Shown: positions 1 to 9,596, counted from the first letter of the stretch. The stretch is DNA of 64,000 nt from Neisseria zoodegmatis (GCF_900187305.1 NZ_LT906434.1:744001-808000); one strand, 5' to 3'. The notes: generated from the letters alone by a model not told the origin. Translations and numbers: made by a program.

Positions 1-246
1 ATTGCGCCGGATAAGATGTCGGTTTTATTAGAGAATCTTTATGCTTCCGGCTTGAAGTTTTGGCGTGGCAAAGACGGCGTAGAGGTTCTTACGACAGATC
101 GTTATTTCGATGGAGCCGTGAATTCGCATTGGCTGGTGTTGTGGTTTGCGCTCAATAGCGAGATGTCAGGTAAGGATGTTCTGTGGTTGGCGGGCGATCA
201 GCAGAAGGTGTATTTGGGATTGGTTTCTTTTTCACATACCTCATAA
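1..246 (+). CDS. C-terminal end of an unidentified protein (truncated by window edge)
   Basis: The frame is open from base 1 (Ile-Ala-Pro-Asp-Lys, then the Met at 16) to a stop at 246, so this is probably the last ~81 residues of a longer gene rather than a 76-residue protein. I do not recognise it. The visible part has alternating aromatic and charged residues, with no signal peptide, membrane segment or clear motif. It lies upstream of tssM on the same strand, so a T6SS accessory or immunity role is possible. That rests on position only. A strong terminator at 461-489 separates it from tssM. Confidence 0.5.
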   Translation: MAPDKMSVLLENLYASGLKFWRGKDGVEVLTTDRYFDGAVNSHWLVLWFALNSEMSGKDVLWLAGDQQKVYLGLVSFSHTS

Positions 247-460
247 TTAAGTAAGAAAGAAACGTGAAATTGGGTTGTGGTAAAAAGGTTTCAATAACAT
301 AGTAACGCCAATATCATAAAATAACCGCTTAACATAAACTGATTGATTTTTTCATGCGTGTTGAATAATCTTACGCCTGCGAGGAAAGTTTTTAATCGTT
401 TGTCGTATATGTTAACGATTGAATGTGCTTGTCTATTAAAGAAATTTTAATAATGACACC

Positions 461-489
461 AAAAAAGGAATCGCGAGATTCCTTTTTTA
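461..489 (+). terminator. Rho-independent terminator upstream of tssM
   Basis: AAAGGAATC and GATTCCTTT pair around a GCGA tetraloop and are followed by T residues. It would end transcription from the gene at the left edge, so tssM either has its own promoter within about 45 bp downstream or depends on read-through. Bases 247-460 are AT-rich with no convincing gene. Confidence 0.8.
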
Positions 490-536
490 TTTCACGTTAG
501 TTTTACTCTTGTTGGATTTTTTGGAAATTAAAAATC

Positions 537-3500
537 ATGAGACCACTTTTTCTGGGTTTAATCCTTCTTGTTATCAGCATTCTATCCGGATGTTTAGTTT
601 ATTTTTTCGGCTCTAAAATAGGCCTCGAAGGCTCAATGCAAAAAACAGTTGTTTGGATGTGCTTGGTAGTCATCACTTCACTGATTTTCCTAATGCCTAT
701 GATCATTCGTTATGTATGGTCTGGCTGGTCGGGCCGATATGCGGGCGCAAGAAAATTAATCACAGAAGAATTGAAAGAAGAGCCTTCCGAATCCATCCGT
801 TTACTCGGAAATGTTCAACGTTGGGAGCAGCTTCAACAAATTTACACTTTGACGACCCAATATAAAAACCATAGAAAACCTTGGATATTCGTTGATGGTT
901 CGGATGAAGTGGTTCTGCAAGTATTCCCTGAAATTAAAACCCATTTGTGGGTAGAAAGCCATTCAGCTTTTTGGATTGATCTCCATGCTCCGGAGCCGCT
1001 TGAAGGATGGAATGGCCTGCGTGGTCAGGGTGTGCAGCCGGCTGAAGGGATTGTGTATTTGTCAGATGAAATCAATTCTGCAGAACAATTTTCCGGTGCT
1101 ATTAAATCGTTTATGGATAAGTTGGGATGGTTGCTGCCTGTTAACATGGTTTACGTTGATAGAAACCATCAGCATACCCAACCTTATTCTGTTACCCATC
1201 GCGTTTTGGAAACGAAGCAAGAAAATATTCAAAAAGATTTGGATCGATTTGCTTTTGAATTGTCTGGTATTGGTACGTTTTCGATTGAGGAGAAGCCTAC
1301 ATCGGCTGCAGCTGCGTTGTTGTCACGAAAATTACAGGTTTCAAATGGCATTATTGCAGAGAAGCTTTCTCTGAATAAAAAAGAGATGGGTAAGTCAGAC
1401 AGCCTTAATACTGTTGCTTTTGTTCATGCTAGACAGCAGGACTTGCTGCCTGATTTGATTTATCAATCTTTCAACAGTATTGCCGACTTCAATAAAGGCA
1501 AGAAATTGAAATGGACTCAGCCCGATAAAATTTACGGAGGGTTAAGCATCCTTGCTGTGTTGGCAACAGTGGGTTTCTCAATGGCTGCTTATAACAGCCA
1601 CAAAGATATGGCGACATTGCAGCAAAGTATCATGCAGTTGAAGCAGAATTCTTCTTCAATTAATAACTTAGCCGATATCATTAAATTACAAAAACAGATT
1701 ACTTACCTTGAAGAGAAAAAAGCCAGTACTTCAGGAAAAATATTGACTGCCGTAGGTTACAACCATAGTAAAGAATTGCTTGATACGGCCTATCTCGAAT
1801 ATGGCAAAGCGGTTAAAGCGGCCGTGGTTTCACCTGTTTTACAAAAATGGACTGATCATTTGTCTTATTTAGACGGATATAACAGCGCCAGTATTGAGAA
1901 TGGCGATGAGTATTACAATATCTTAAAAGCCTATCTGATGGTAACTGATAGAACCGATAAAGTAGATCCACAGTTCTTGGCTTCAAATATGCTTTTGATA
2001 TTCGACGGATATTTGACTAAGAATGACCAGATTAAGGAAGTTGTCGCTTTCTACACTCAACGTCTTGCCCAGCATCAAAGTTGGGCATCGCAAAGTGATG
2101 CTCTCTTGGTTGATAACACTCGTCAGGTTTTAGCTAAATGGATGGGCGATGTGCAAACCGAAGAGCATGTTTACAGAAAAATTATTGAAGAAGGTAATCA
2201 AAAGTTTCCGAGCATTTCTTTGGCTGAAATCTTGAAAAGAGATATACAGAATGAATGGGTGGTGGCTAAAAAACTGCCGGGAGTGTTTACAGTAGAAGCG
2301 TGGAATAAGTATATAGAACCTGCTTTTGAGGCAGCTTCCAAAAATAATCATGAAGATGATTGGGTTCTAGCGGGCAAACTGTCAGCAGCTGAAGTGAATG
2401 AAATTGCCATCAAGACCCTTAAAGACAAATATTTCTCTGAATATGCTGCGGCATGGTTCGAGGTGCTGAACAGTATTTCATGGGTAAGCCGTAATAAGAG
2501 TTTGGAGGCCGTGAATCAATTGCATGTTTATGCTGATCCTCAACGTTCCCCTTTAGTAGCATTGATGGATGTTATTAAAGAAAACAGCATGATTGATGCA
2601 AAAAGAATTTCCGTAAATCAAGCGGTATTAAATAAAGCAGAGAAAATTGCGGCTGCAAAAGTATCAACTCGCCAGCGTCAATTAGCTGCTGCTGCATTAG
2701 AAAGTCAGTCTGAAGAAGTAAAAGCGGTACAAGAGCAAGTGCAAGATTATTTGCAAGGGCCATTACACGATCAATTCGCAACCTTACTGCAGTTGATTGA
2801 TGCCAGCGTCAATCCAAAAAGTGATCTGAGCTTGCAAAGATATTTGGAAAAAGTAACGGCAACTAAGCAGCGTTTGATTCAGATTGTCGGCTCGTCTGAC
2901 ACGGGGGGCGCAGCCCGTATCGCCCTACAAGGTGTCATGTCTGGTGAACAAAATGAATTTACAGACGGCCTGCAATATGCGCGACTGGTTGAAGCAGGGG
3001 TGGGTGATAAATTAATGGCTTTTGCCAATAACGTTTTTGTGAAGCCATTCCATGTATCGTGGGGAAGCCTATCAGGTGTCGCTCAAGAAAACATCAACTC
3101 GGTATGGCACCAAAATGTTATGTCAGCTGTTGAGGCAGATATAAGTGGTAAATATCCGTTCAGTGCAAGTGAAATTGAAGTTGCGATTCCTGTGCTTGCT
3201 AAATATTTTGAGCCGAACAAAGGTAATTTTGATCAATTTATCCAATCGCAATTGAAAGGTATTTTAACGAAACAAGGTCATCGCTGGGTTGAGGTTCCTG
3301 GGCAAGAGTTTAAAGTAAATAGGGAATTTTTAAATCAAATTAATAAGCTGGGGCTTATTGCAAATGATTTATTTGTTAATGGAGAAGTCGGATATACATT
3401 TGAACTGAAACCGGCTCCAACGGCAGGTATTACCTCGTTCTCTTTGATGCTTGACGGACAATCATTAAATTACTTTAACCAAGAAGCGGAATGGAAAGCT

Positions 3501-3794
3501 TTCAGATGGCCTGGGGACGTGAATGCTTCAGGAGCGCAAATCACTTGGGAAAGTGATGCCTCCGGAGTAAGAAAAAATATTGAATTTAACGGGCGTTTTG
3601 GATTTATCCGTTTATTAGATAAAGCTCGGGTAACACCGATTGATAGTGGAACTTACCTAGTCGAGTCTGAAGTTGATAATAATCTTGCTATCCGTTTTTA
3701 CATTCGTACCAATACCGGTAAAGGGCCTTTAGGTTTGCTTGAAATGAGAAACGTGCATATTCCGAACAGAATTTTCGAGGTTTCTGCAAAATGA
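537..3794 (+). CDS. tssM: Type VI secretion membrane-complex protein TssM (IcmF family)
   Basis: TssM is the inner-membrane, periplasm-spanning part of the TssJLM complex that anchors the T6SS baseplate. The 1085-residue product has two N-terminal membrane helices (about residues 4-26 and 38-60), a cytoplasmic domain (about 61-335), a third helix (about 338-356) and a long periplasmic region, which is the IcmF layout. The cytoplasmic domain normally carries a P-loop after a Pro-Trp pair. Here the matching segment begins at P115-W116 and continues V119-D-G121-S-D-E124-V-V126-L127-Q128, so the Walker A glycines, lysine and threonine are absent. The usual Asp-Thr-Ala-Gly segment also reads Asp-Leu-His-Ala. 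The gene overlaps tssA by 4 bp. The ATG at 537 directly precedes a membrane helix. Confidence 0.93.
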   Translation: MRPLFLGLILLVISILSGCLVYFFGSKIGLEGSMQKTVVWMCLVVITSLIFLMPMIIRYVWSGWSGRYAGARKLITEELKEEPSESIRLLGNVQRWEQLQQIYTLTTQYKNHRKPWIFVDGSDEVVLQVFPEIKTHLWVESHSAFWIDLHAPEPLEGWNGLRGQGVQPAEGIVYLSDEINSAEQFSGAIKSFMDKLGWLLPVNMVYVDRNHQHTQPYSVTHRVLETKQENIQKDLDRFAFELSGIGTFSIEEKPTSAAAALLSRKLQVSNGIIAEKLSLNKKEMGKSDSLNTVAFVHARQQDLLPDLIYQSFNSIADFNKGKKLKWTQPDKIYGGLSILAVLATVGFSMAAYNSHKDMATLQQSIMQLKQNSSSINNLADIIKLQKQITYLEEKKASTSGKILTAVGYNHSKELLDTAYLEYGKAVKAAVVSPVLQKWTDHLSYLDGYNSASIENGDEYYNILKAYLMVTDRTDKVDPQFLASNMLLIFDGYLTKNDQIKEVVAFYTQRLAQHQSWASQSDALLVDNTRQVLAKWMGDVQTEEHVYRKIIEEGNQKFPSISLAEILKRDIQNEWVVAKKLPGVFTVEAWNKYIEPAFEAASKNNHEDDWVLAGKLSAAEVNEIAIKTLKDKYFSEYAAAWFEVLNSISWVSRNKSLEAVNQLHVYADPQRSPLVALMDVIKENSMIDAKRISVNQAVLNKAEKIAAAKVSTRQRQLAAAALESQSEEVKAVQEQVQDYLQGPLHDQFATLLQLIDASVNPKSDLSLQRYLEKVTATKQRLIQIVGSSDTGGAARIALQGVMSGEQNEFTDGLQYARLVEAGVGDKLMAFANNVFVKPFHVSWGSLSGVAQENINSVWHQNVMSAVEADISGKYPFSASEIEVAIPVLAKYFEPNKGNFDQFIQSQLKGILTKQGHRWVEVPGQEFKVNREFLNQINKLGLIANDLFVNGEVGYTFELKPAPTAGITSFSLMLDGQSLNYFNQEAEWKAFRWPGDVNASGAQITWESDASGVRKNIEFNGRFGFIRLLDKARVTPIDSGTYLVESEVDNNLAIRFYIRTNTGKGPLGLLEMRNVHIPNRIFEVSAK

Positions 3795-5431
3795 TGGTTC
3801 CTGATTGGATCAAATCAGTCTTGGGAGAGAATCCAAGCTCGCTGGCAGAAGAGAGGCTGGCAGCTTGGGTTACTTGGCTAAACCCCATTTCCGAAGAAAT
3901 GCCGACAGGTAGTGATATTAGCTACGAAGATGATTTTGAAACGGTTAAATCAGAGTTAGCTAAATTAAGCGGAATAGATGTAGGGCTGATCATCCGTTTA
4001 AGTGAACAATTATTAAAAGAGCAGGCAAAAGATTTGCGCGTGGGTGCTTATTATGCTTACGCCAAACTGCGTGATGAAGGCCTTGCTGGTTTTTCAGACG
4101 GCCTAGAACTGATATGTGGTTTACTTTCATCATTTGGTAATGAAGTTTGGCCTAAAAAGCCTCAGCAAAGATACACCGCGTTGTCTTGGTTAATGGGCAA
4201 CAGGACACTTGATGTTTTAGAGACATTGGAGATTGATAACGAAGACATTTTCAAAAGAATATTATCTTCGTTAGTTCTCCTGCAAAATCTCTGTATGAGT
4301 TGGGATGAAGGAGCTCGTCCCGGGTTTGGTGCTGTTTTAGAGAAATTTGAACAAACATCACTTCAGCTGAAAAAAGCATCTGCCTCTGATTCAAGTAGTC
4401 AATCTTCTGCTGTTGATGATTTGGATCATGCACAAAATCGACCCATATCAAGTGCAAATGAAGCTAATACCGCAGGGACGTTGCCTTCACCAGTAGCGAC
4501 TATCAGCTCTAGCAAGATGTTGCTGGATCAGACACGGGTAATAGCGGTTTTTTTGAGGCAACAAGAAAACGGTTATTGGTCTGCATGCAAAATGATCAGA
4601 GCAGTACGTTGGGGTGCTTTGAACAGCAGCCCTCCTGCAGTGGATGGTAAAACCCGTTTGAAAGCACCGAGAACCGATGTTGTAGCAAACTTGGCAAGAT
4701 TGGAAAAAGAAGAAAACTGGTTGGATTTATTAGAAAAAGTTGAAGCAGCTTTTTTAGAAGGTGCCAATCATTATTGGCTTGATTTGCAATATTATGCCTG
4801 GAAAGCTCAGGTATCTTTAGGGGGCGTTTATTCAAGCCAGACAACATCATTTTTAGCAGACTTTTCCTCTTTTTTAGAAAGATGCGATGGTGTGGCCGGA
4901 TTAATGTTTGATGATGGCATGGCTTTTGCATCTGATAATGTCTTAGAGTGGATAGAAAAACAGGTGCTCAAATCCACCCAGCCAAGCAGTAACCCCCAAC
5001 AATCATCCCAAACTATGGATTTGATTGCTTCAGAGGAAAACAACCAATATGAAGAAGCAGTAACAATGGCTGCTGCTTCAGGTGTAGAAGCAGCTATGGC
5101 ATGGTTATCCGATCATCCTAAATTGCAACACGGTAAGTTTTTATGCCACAAGCTTTTAATGATGGCGAAATTGGCAGATGCCTACCAAAAAAACGAATGG
5201 GCTTTACACCTGTTGGATCGGGCTGTAAATGAAATGCAAGGCATGCCTGTAGAAGTATGGGATAAGGATTTTGCATTCGATTTATATAATCTGCAATGTA
5301 GCTTTTTGCAGGCCAAAGCCAAGCGGAAAGACGTCCAACATGAGAAAAGCAAGATCATAGAGAAAATAGGCGACCTTCAAAACAGATTGGTCAAACTTGA
5401 TGCTGCAAAAGCTTTAATTACCTTGTATTAA
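3791..5431 (+). CDS. tssA: Type VI secretion protein TssA (ImpA N-terminal domain, VasJ-like C-terminus)
   Basis: TssA proteins act at the baseplate or distal sheath end to prime and coordinate tail polymerisation. Residues about 30-150 carry the ImpA N-terminal signature (Pro-Ile-Ser near residue 32, Pro-Thr-Gly-Ser-Asp-Ile-Ser-Tyr, and Val-Trp-Pro-Lys-Lys later). A low-complexity Ser/Ala linker occupies about residues 195-240. The C-terminal 110 residues resemble the VasJ-type TssA tail. At 546 aa it is in the usual range. ATG 3791 overlaps the tssM stop (ATGA), suggesting translational coupling. A perfect DUS lies inside the gene at 4093-4104, so the locus has acquired uptake signals. Confidence 0.92.
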   Translation: MMVPDWIKSVLGENPSSLAEERLAAWVTWLNPISEEMPTGSDISYEDDFETVKSELAKLSGIDVGLIIRLSEQLLKEQAKDLRVGAYYAYAKLRDEGLAGFSDGLELICGLLSSFGNEVWPKKPQQRYTALSWLMGNRTLDVLETLEIDNEDIFKRILSSLVLLQNLCMSWDEGARPGFGAVLEKFEQTSLQLKKASASDSSSQSSAVDDLDHAQNRPISSANEANTAGTLPSPVATISSSKMLLDQTRVIAVFLRQQENGYWSACKMIRAVRWGALNSSPPAVDGKTRLKAPRTDVVANLARLEKEENWLDLLEKVEAAFLEGANHYWLDLQYYAWKAQVSLGGVYSSQTTSFLADFSSFLERCDGVAGLMFDDGMAFASDNVLEWIEKQVLKSTQPSSNPQQSSQTMDLIASEENNQYEEAVTMAAASGVEAAMAWLSDHPKLQHGKFLCHKLLMMAKLADAYQKNEWALHLLDRAVNEMQGMPVEVWDKDFAFDLYNLQCSFLQAKAKRKDVQHEKSKIIEKIGDLQNRLVKLDAAKALITLY

Positions 5432-5435
5432 GGTC

Positions 5436-7214
5436 ATGAATATGTCGGACCCCACCTTAAAATATTTTGAAGAAGAGATGCGCTATTTGAGAGAAGCGGG
5501 TTTGGAGTTTTCAAAAGCTTACCCTGATCGCGCAGCACTTTTAAATATCAATCGCTTAGGAACGCGAGACCCTTATGTAGAGCGTTTATTTGAGGGATTC
5601 GCCTTTCTAACGGGGCGCATCCAACAAAAATTGAATGACGATTTGCCGGAGCTGACTGAAAGCTTGGTAAATATGCTGTGGCCGCACTATCTAAGAATGA
5701 TTCCCTCTTTAACAGTGTTGGAGTTTCAACCTGATTTTAAAACTTTACAGGGAAATCAAACTGTTGAAAAAGGCGTTCCTATTCAATCTGAAGCAGTGAG
5801 TGTAGAAGATCGTCAGACCCGCTGTATATACAGAACAACTCATGATGTCCAATTAGTGCCTTTGCACATTTTATATAGCATGCTGGATCATGATCTTAAT
5901 GGCCGCAGCATTATCCGCATTCGATTTAGGTTCGGTGAGCAGATGCAGCGGCAACAGTTGGATATCTCTAAGCTGAGATTATATATATCGGCGGAAGAGC
6001 CCGTAGCGTTTGCATTACGTCATGCCTTATTGCACAACGTTGATCATATAAATTTGAATGTTGATGGAGAAAAGTTTGCCCCTGAGCACAATATTAAATT
6101 TAGTTCAGTAGGGTTTGGATCTGAAGAGCGATTGTGGCGTAAAGAAAATAACAGTTTTTCAGGCTATCAAATGCTTTTAGAGTATTTTTGCTTTAAGCAA
6201 AAATTCTTTTTTGTTGATTTGGAAGGGATTGATTTTTCTGATATTCCTGACTCCTCGTCAGAATTTTCTGTGGATGTGGTGTTATCTAAAAATTACCCGG
6301 TCGAGCTCAAGTTTGATGCGGATGCGCTTAGATTACATTGTACGCCTGCGATCAATCTTTTCGACATGGAGGCAGAGCCGGTTAGGGTTGATCATTTGAA
6401 TCATGAATATATGATTAAACCCCTGCTTCATGACAGTATTAATGTAGAGATATATTCTGTGGATGCCGTGGATGCGTTTAATCATCATGCCGGAACCCGC
6501 TATCAATATGTACCCTTTTCATCTTTTCAGCATCGGGGAGGATTAATGAAATATGATGCTCCCGAACGCTATTTCCATACCAGAGTAAAACAAGGTGTGG
6601 GAGGAAAATATGAAACTTACTTGATGTTAGGTGGGCATGCATGGGAAGAGCAAAATCCGTTGCCATTTGAAACTTTATCTTTAAAAGTTACAGGTACAAA
6701 CGGCAAAATTCCACGCAAAACACTAAGAGAAACACAGATTCGAAATAAATCATCAGGCATTCCGAATATTATTCAAGTGAGGAATCTCTTAACGCCTACA
6801 CTGTCATGTTACCCACCTACGGAAGATAGATTTCAGTGGCGTATATTGTCTCATCTTGCTCCTAATTATTTGTCTTTACTGAATAAAGATACGTTGAAAG
6901 GCGCATTGGCTATATATGATTGGACCGAAGATGAGCTCAATAAGCGAAAATTAAACGGTATCTTAGATGTGAGCCATCAACAAGTCAGAAGGCTTGAAAA
7001 AGGCATGGTTCAACGAGGCGTGCATATTACGCTTACCTTGGATGAAGATGCTTTTGAAGGTGAGGCCGAGGTTTATCTGTTTGGAGAACTGTTAAACGAG
7101 TTTTTTGCCATGTATGCAGATTTAAATCTGTTTACCCGATTTACGATTGTGTCGCTGCCCTCAGGAAAACAATATCAATGGAAAGACAGCAAAACCACTA
7201 CCGTTCGGTTTTAA
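5436..7214 (+). CDS. tssF: Type VI secretion baseplate protein TssF (ImpG/VasA)
   Basis: TssF forms the T6SS baseplate wedge with TssG, TssK and TssE. The N-terminus has the family pattern of an early Tyr-Phe-Glu-Glu-Glu, then Phe-Ala-Pro or Tyr-Pro in an acidic helix, Arg-Asp-Pro-Tyr-Val-Glu-Arg, Glu-Gly-Phe-Ala-Phe-Leu, and Leu-Trp-Pro-His-Tyr-Leu. At 592 aa it is a normal full-length TssF. It starts 4 bp after the tssA stop and its 3' end overlaps tssG by 37 bp, so tssMAFG should be one transcript. ATG 5436 is used; an in-frame ATG at 5442 is also possible. Confidence 0.93.
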   Translation: MNMSDPTLKYFEEEMRYLREAGLEFSKAYPDRAALLNINRLGTRDPYVERLFEGFAFLTGRIQQKLNDDLPELTESLVNMLWPHYLRMIPSLTVLEFQPDFKTLQGNQTVEKGVPIQSEAVSVEDRQTRCIYRTTHDVQLVPLHILYSMLDHDLNGRSIIRIRFRFGEQMQRQQLDISKLRLYISAEEPVAFALRHALLHNVDHINLNVDGEKFAPEHNIKFSSVGFGSEERLWRKENNSFSGYQMLLEYFCFKQKFFFVDLEGIDFSDIPDSSSEFSVDVVLSKNYPVELKFDADALRLHCTPAINLFDMEAEPVRVDHLNHEYMIKPLLHDSINVEIYSVDAVDAFNHHAGTRYQYVPFSSFQHRGGLMKYDAPERYFHTRVKQGVGGKYETYLMLGGHAWEEQNPLPFETLSLKVTGTNGKIPRKTLRETQIRNKSSGIPNIIQVRNLLTPTLSCYPPTEDRFQWRILSHLAPNYLSLLNKDTLKGALAIYDWTEDELNKRKLNGILDVSHQQVRRLEKGMVQRGVHITLTLDEDAFEGEAEVYLFGELLNEFFAMYADLNLFTRFTIVSLPSGKQYQWKDSKTTTVRF

Positions 7215-8281
7215 ATACAGCAAATCTGGCTGCGGAAGACAACAAGGTTAAGAAAGAGCAGGCAAGCTGGGAAATACCAAGTACGGAAAAGGTATTTCAA
7301 AAGAGTACCAACAATATTTTTAGCAGTATATTGGGTAAAAGTGTTGTTGATTCTGCGGATAGAATGAATTTTTTCCAGTTTTGTTACTTACTGGAAAAAG
7401 TCAGTGGTAATCATTCAGACGGCCTACATCGAAACATTCGGTTTCGCCGAGTAAAGTCTTTGGCGTTCCCTGCAGGGGAAATTGCAAAGGTTGATACGGA
7501 ATCGTCAGCCATCCCTTCTGTTTACACAACATTTCTTGGATTGTATGGTGTTGATTCGATATTGCCTGAGTATTTCTTAAATGACATAGCAACGGGGAAA
7601 GAAGGATCGGGAAGTCTTGCAGAGTTTCTAGATATTTTTAACCATAGAATCAGTAGTTTGTTTTATCAGGCTTGGAAAAAATATCGTTATCCATTCCAAT
7701 TTCTAAACGGAGGAAAAGATAAAACGTCATTAACTTTGCTGCATCTGCTAGGGCAAAGTTTGAAAGAGAACAGTGGGGACTTAGTTCAACCTTTATTAGA
7801 CAGTAAAATCTTAGGTTTATTAGGTGTTTTTCATCAACGTACTCGAACTGCAGACGGCGTAAAGAGTATTGTGAATTACATTTCTCCTTTCTCAGAAGTA
7901 AAAGTTTCTGAATTTCAGCCTCAGTGGATAAATGTGGAAAGCGATCTCAAGTTGGGCAAAGGGACTTTAAAACTTGACGGAGGCAGCGCGGTAGTGGGAA
8001 AAAGAATGAAGGATTGTAGCCATCTGATTCATATAGATATTACCCCTTCTTCATATCAAGATATGTTGGATTTGCTGCCGAAGAAAAATCTACATCAACA
8101 ATTGTTGGGCTTGCTGAAAATCTATTTGGGCTATCAAACCGATGCGGCTATATATTTGAACATCAAAAAACAATGGATAAGCCAAACGAAATTAAGCGGA
8201 GCACAAATGTTGAAAATCAATACGGGATTGGGTGCTGCCAAGACGGATAAAAGAATTAAAATCGCCCATTATGTTTGTTGA
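7178..8281 (+). CDS. tssG: Type VI secretion baseplate protein TssG (ImpH/VasB)
   Basis: TssG is the partner of TssF in the baseplate wedge (TssF2-TssG). The family signature, Arg-Met-Asn-Phe-Phe-Gln-Phe-Cys-Tyr-Leu-Leu-Glu followed by an Arg-Phe-Arg-Arg-Val-Lys-Ser-Leu-Ala-Phe-Pro region, begins near residue 62. The product is 367 aa, slightly long because about 55 N-terminal residues overlap the tssF end. An internal start cannot be excluded, but the first convincing ATG is 7178. A perfect DUS lies in the gene at 7414-7425. No terminator is visible directly after the stop. Confidence 0.9.
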   Translation: MERQQNHYRSVLNTANLAAEDNKVKKEQASWEIPSTEKVFQKSTNNIFSSILGKSVVDSADRMNFFQFCYLLEKVSGNHSDGLHRNIRFRRVKSLAFPAGEIAKVDTESSAIPSVYTTFLGLYGVDSILPEYFLNDIATGKEGSGSLAEFLDIFNHRISSLFYQAWKKYRYPFQFLNGGKDKTSLTLLHLLGQSLKENSGDLVQPLLDSKILGLLGVFHQRTRTADGVKSIVNYISPFSEVKVSEFQPQWINVESDLKLGKGTLKLDGGSAVVGKRMKDCSHLIHIDITPSSYQDMLDLLPKKNLHQQLLGLLKIYLGYQTDAAIYLNIKKQWISQTKLSGAQMLKINTGLGAAKTDKRIKIAHYVC

Positions 8282-8639
8282 CAAACATTAGGTATGAATA
8301 AAATTCTTGGGAGCAGGGGCATATTTATATTTAGTTAAAGATTTTTAGGGTAAACAATCGAATTTTGGCTTTTCTTAAGCTGTTATTCTGTTGTAGCGCA
8401 AAAACAACTGTATATTTATAAAAATGATATCAAATGCTTGGAAATAAAAGGTTTCATTTCCACAATAATCAATATTGAGCAGTTGTAAGATTAAAAAATC
8501 ATTATTGTTACTTAATGTGGATTATCTTGGGCTAAAATATCCAGCTATTGATCATTAAGTATGGCCGGCTTGCCGAATGGCGAAACAGGCAGACGTTTTA
8601 CTATTCATTAATTTAAATAATTCAATAACGGGTTAAACC
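8282..8639. other. AT-rich gap inside the T6SS cluster, no gene found
   Basis: These 358 bp separate tssG from tssJ. I see only very short open frames, for example a 16-codon frame beginning near 8562, with no ribosome-binding site. The region is AT-rich and could hold a separate promoter for tssJ-tssE, but I found no pair of -35 and -10 hexamers at a good spacing. A stretch around 8565-8600 faintly resembles the 5' half of a tRNA-Leu but has no matching 3' half. Confidence 0.5.
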
Positions 8640-9182
8640 ATGAAAGCAAAGCTTAAATTTAAAAAATATACTCAAATTCTTATGTATGGCTTGCTGCTCG
8701 CCAGTCTTACAGGTTGCGGTGCGTGGCAAATGGTTAAAGAGGGTACGGTCAAAACGTCCAGCAGTATATTTTTCAGTAAACTCAAAGTATTGAAGTTGGA
8801 TATCATTGCACGTCATGGTGTTAATCAAACTGAGCGGGGGCAATCTTTATCAACGGTGGTTAGGATTTACCAGCTAAAAGACAACCAAAGTTTCGATGCC
8901 GCAGCCTATCGGGATTTGTTGAATCAAGATACCGTTTTGTTGGGCGACAATCTTTTATCGAGCAAGCAGTTAACTTTCCGCCCGGGGGAGTCTATCAGTG
9001 TGGATGAAGAAATCCATCCCGATACTAAATATGTTGGTATTGTGGCGTTTTTTAACCGCTCGGATGACAGCCAAACATGGAAAATTATCATTCCTAAGAA
9101 AAAATTCTCCAATAAAAAAGCTTTGGTTATTGAGCTGAAAGAAATCGGTTTGTATATGCAAGACGGTAAGGCCGATCAATAA
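8640..9182 (+). CDS. tssJ: Type VI secretion outer-membrane lipoprotein TssJ (VasD)
   Basis: TssJ is the outer-membrane lipoprotein that docks on the periplasmic end of TssM. The 180-aa product has a lipoprotein signal with a lipobox ending Leu-Thr-Gly-Cys, so Cys26 should be the lipidated residue. It continues with a VasD-type beta-sandwich domain, including the Leu-Lys-Asp-Asn-Gln-Ser-Phe-Asp-Ala region and the Pro-Gly-Glu-Ser segment. tssE starts on the very next base after its stop. In many T6SS loci tssJ lies with tssK, tssL and tssM; here it is paired with tssE after a gap, which is less common. Confidence 0.9.
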   Translation: MKAKLKFKKYTQILMYGLLLASLTGCGAWQMVKEGTVKTSSSIFFSKLKVLKLDIIARHGVNQTERGQSLSTVVRIYQLKDNQSFDAAAYRDLLNQDTVLLGDNLLSSKQLTFRPGESISVDEEIHPDTKYVGIVAFFNRSDDSQTWKIIIPKKKFSNKKALVIELKEIGLYMQDGKADQ

Positions 9183-9596
9183 ATGGAAGCCGGCCTGTAT
9201 GAAAAGTTGACCGGCTACTATTCGGACGGCCAACGGATGGAAGATTTGCCCGACAGCCTTCAGTTGATTAAGAGTGTGTTGGATAACATGCAGCGTATTC
9301 TTAATACGCGAAGTGGGGCTCTAAAACACATTCCGGATTATGGTATTCCGGATCTCAGTATGGTGTATAAAAATCTGCCATCCAGTGCGAAAGATTTACG
9401 TAGTCACATGCATGCGACCTTACTCAAATATGAGCCGCGTTTAACCGGTTTGGACATTAGGCTGACTGAATCTAAAGATAATTTAATGATTTTGTGCTAC
9501 CAGCTGGAATGCAGGATTGAAAAAGTGGGAGCCGTAGTAATTGATACCTATTTTATGCCGGAAGGTGTGGTGAATGTTCGTCAAACCAAACGTTGA
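9183..9596 (+). CDS. tssE: Type VI secretion baseplate protein TssE (gp25-like)
   Basis: TssE is the phage gp25-like baseplate protein. The 137-aa sequence has the gp25/GPW pattern: Ser-Leu then Ile-Lys-Ser-Val, Leu-Asn-Thr-Arg-Ser-Gly, Asp-Tyr-Gly-Ile-Pro-Asp near residue 55, and a Tyr-Glu-Pro-Arg-Leu segment in the second half. It abuts tssJ and is followed by a DUS-pair terminator that also ends farB from the other side. No tssB, C, H, D, K, L or vgrG lies downstream, so the rest of the system must be left of the window or elsewhere. Confidence 0.9.
   Translation: MEAGLYEKLTGYYSDGQRMEDLPDSLQLIKSVLDNMQRILNTRSGALKHIPDYGIPDLSMVYKNLPSSAKDLRSHMHATLLKYEPRLTGLDIRLTESKDNLMILCYQLECRIEKVGAVVIDTYFMPEGVVNVRQTKR

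Noticed and set aside
8562..8640. tRNA-Leu-like 5' segment (GCCGAATGGCGAAACAGGCAGACG) with a TPsiC-like GGGTTAAACC further on
   Set aside because: No anticodon stem and no 3' acceptor arm pair with the 5' end; AT-rich spacer instead. Chance similarity is more likely.
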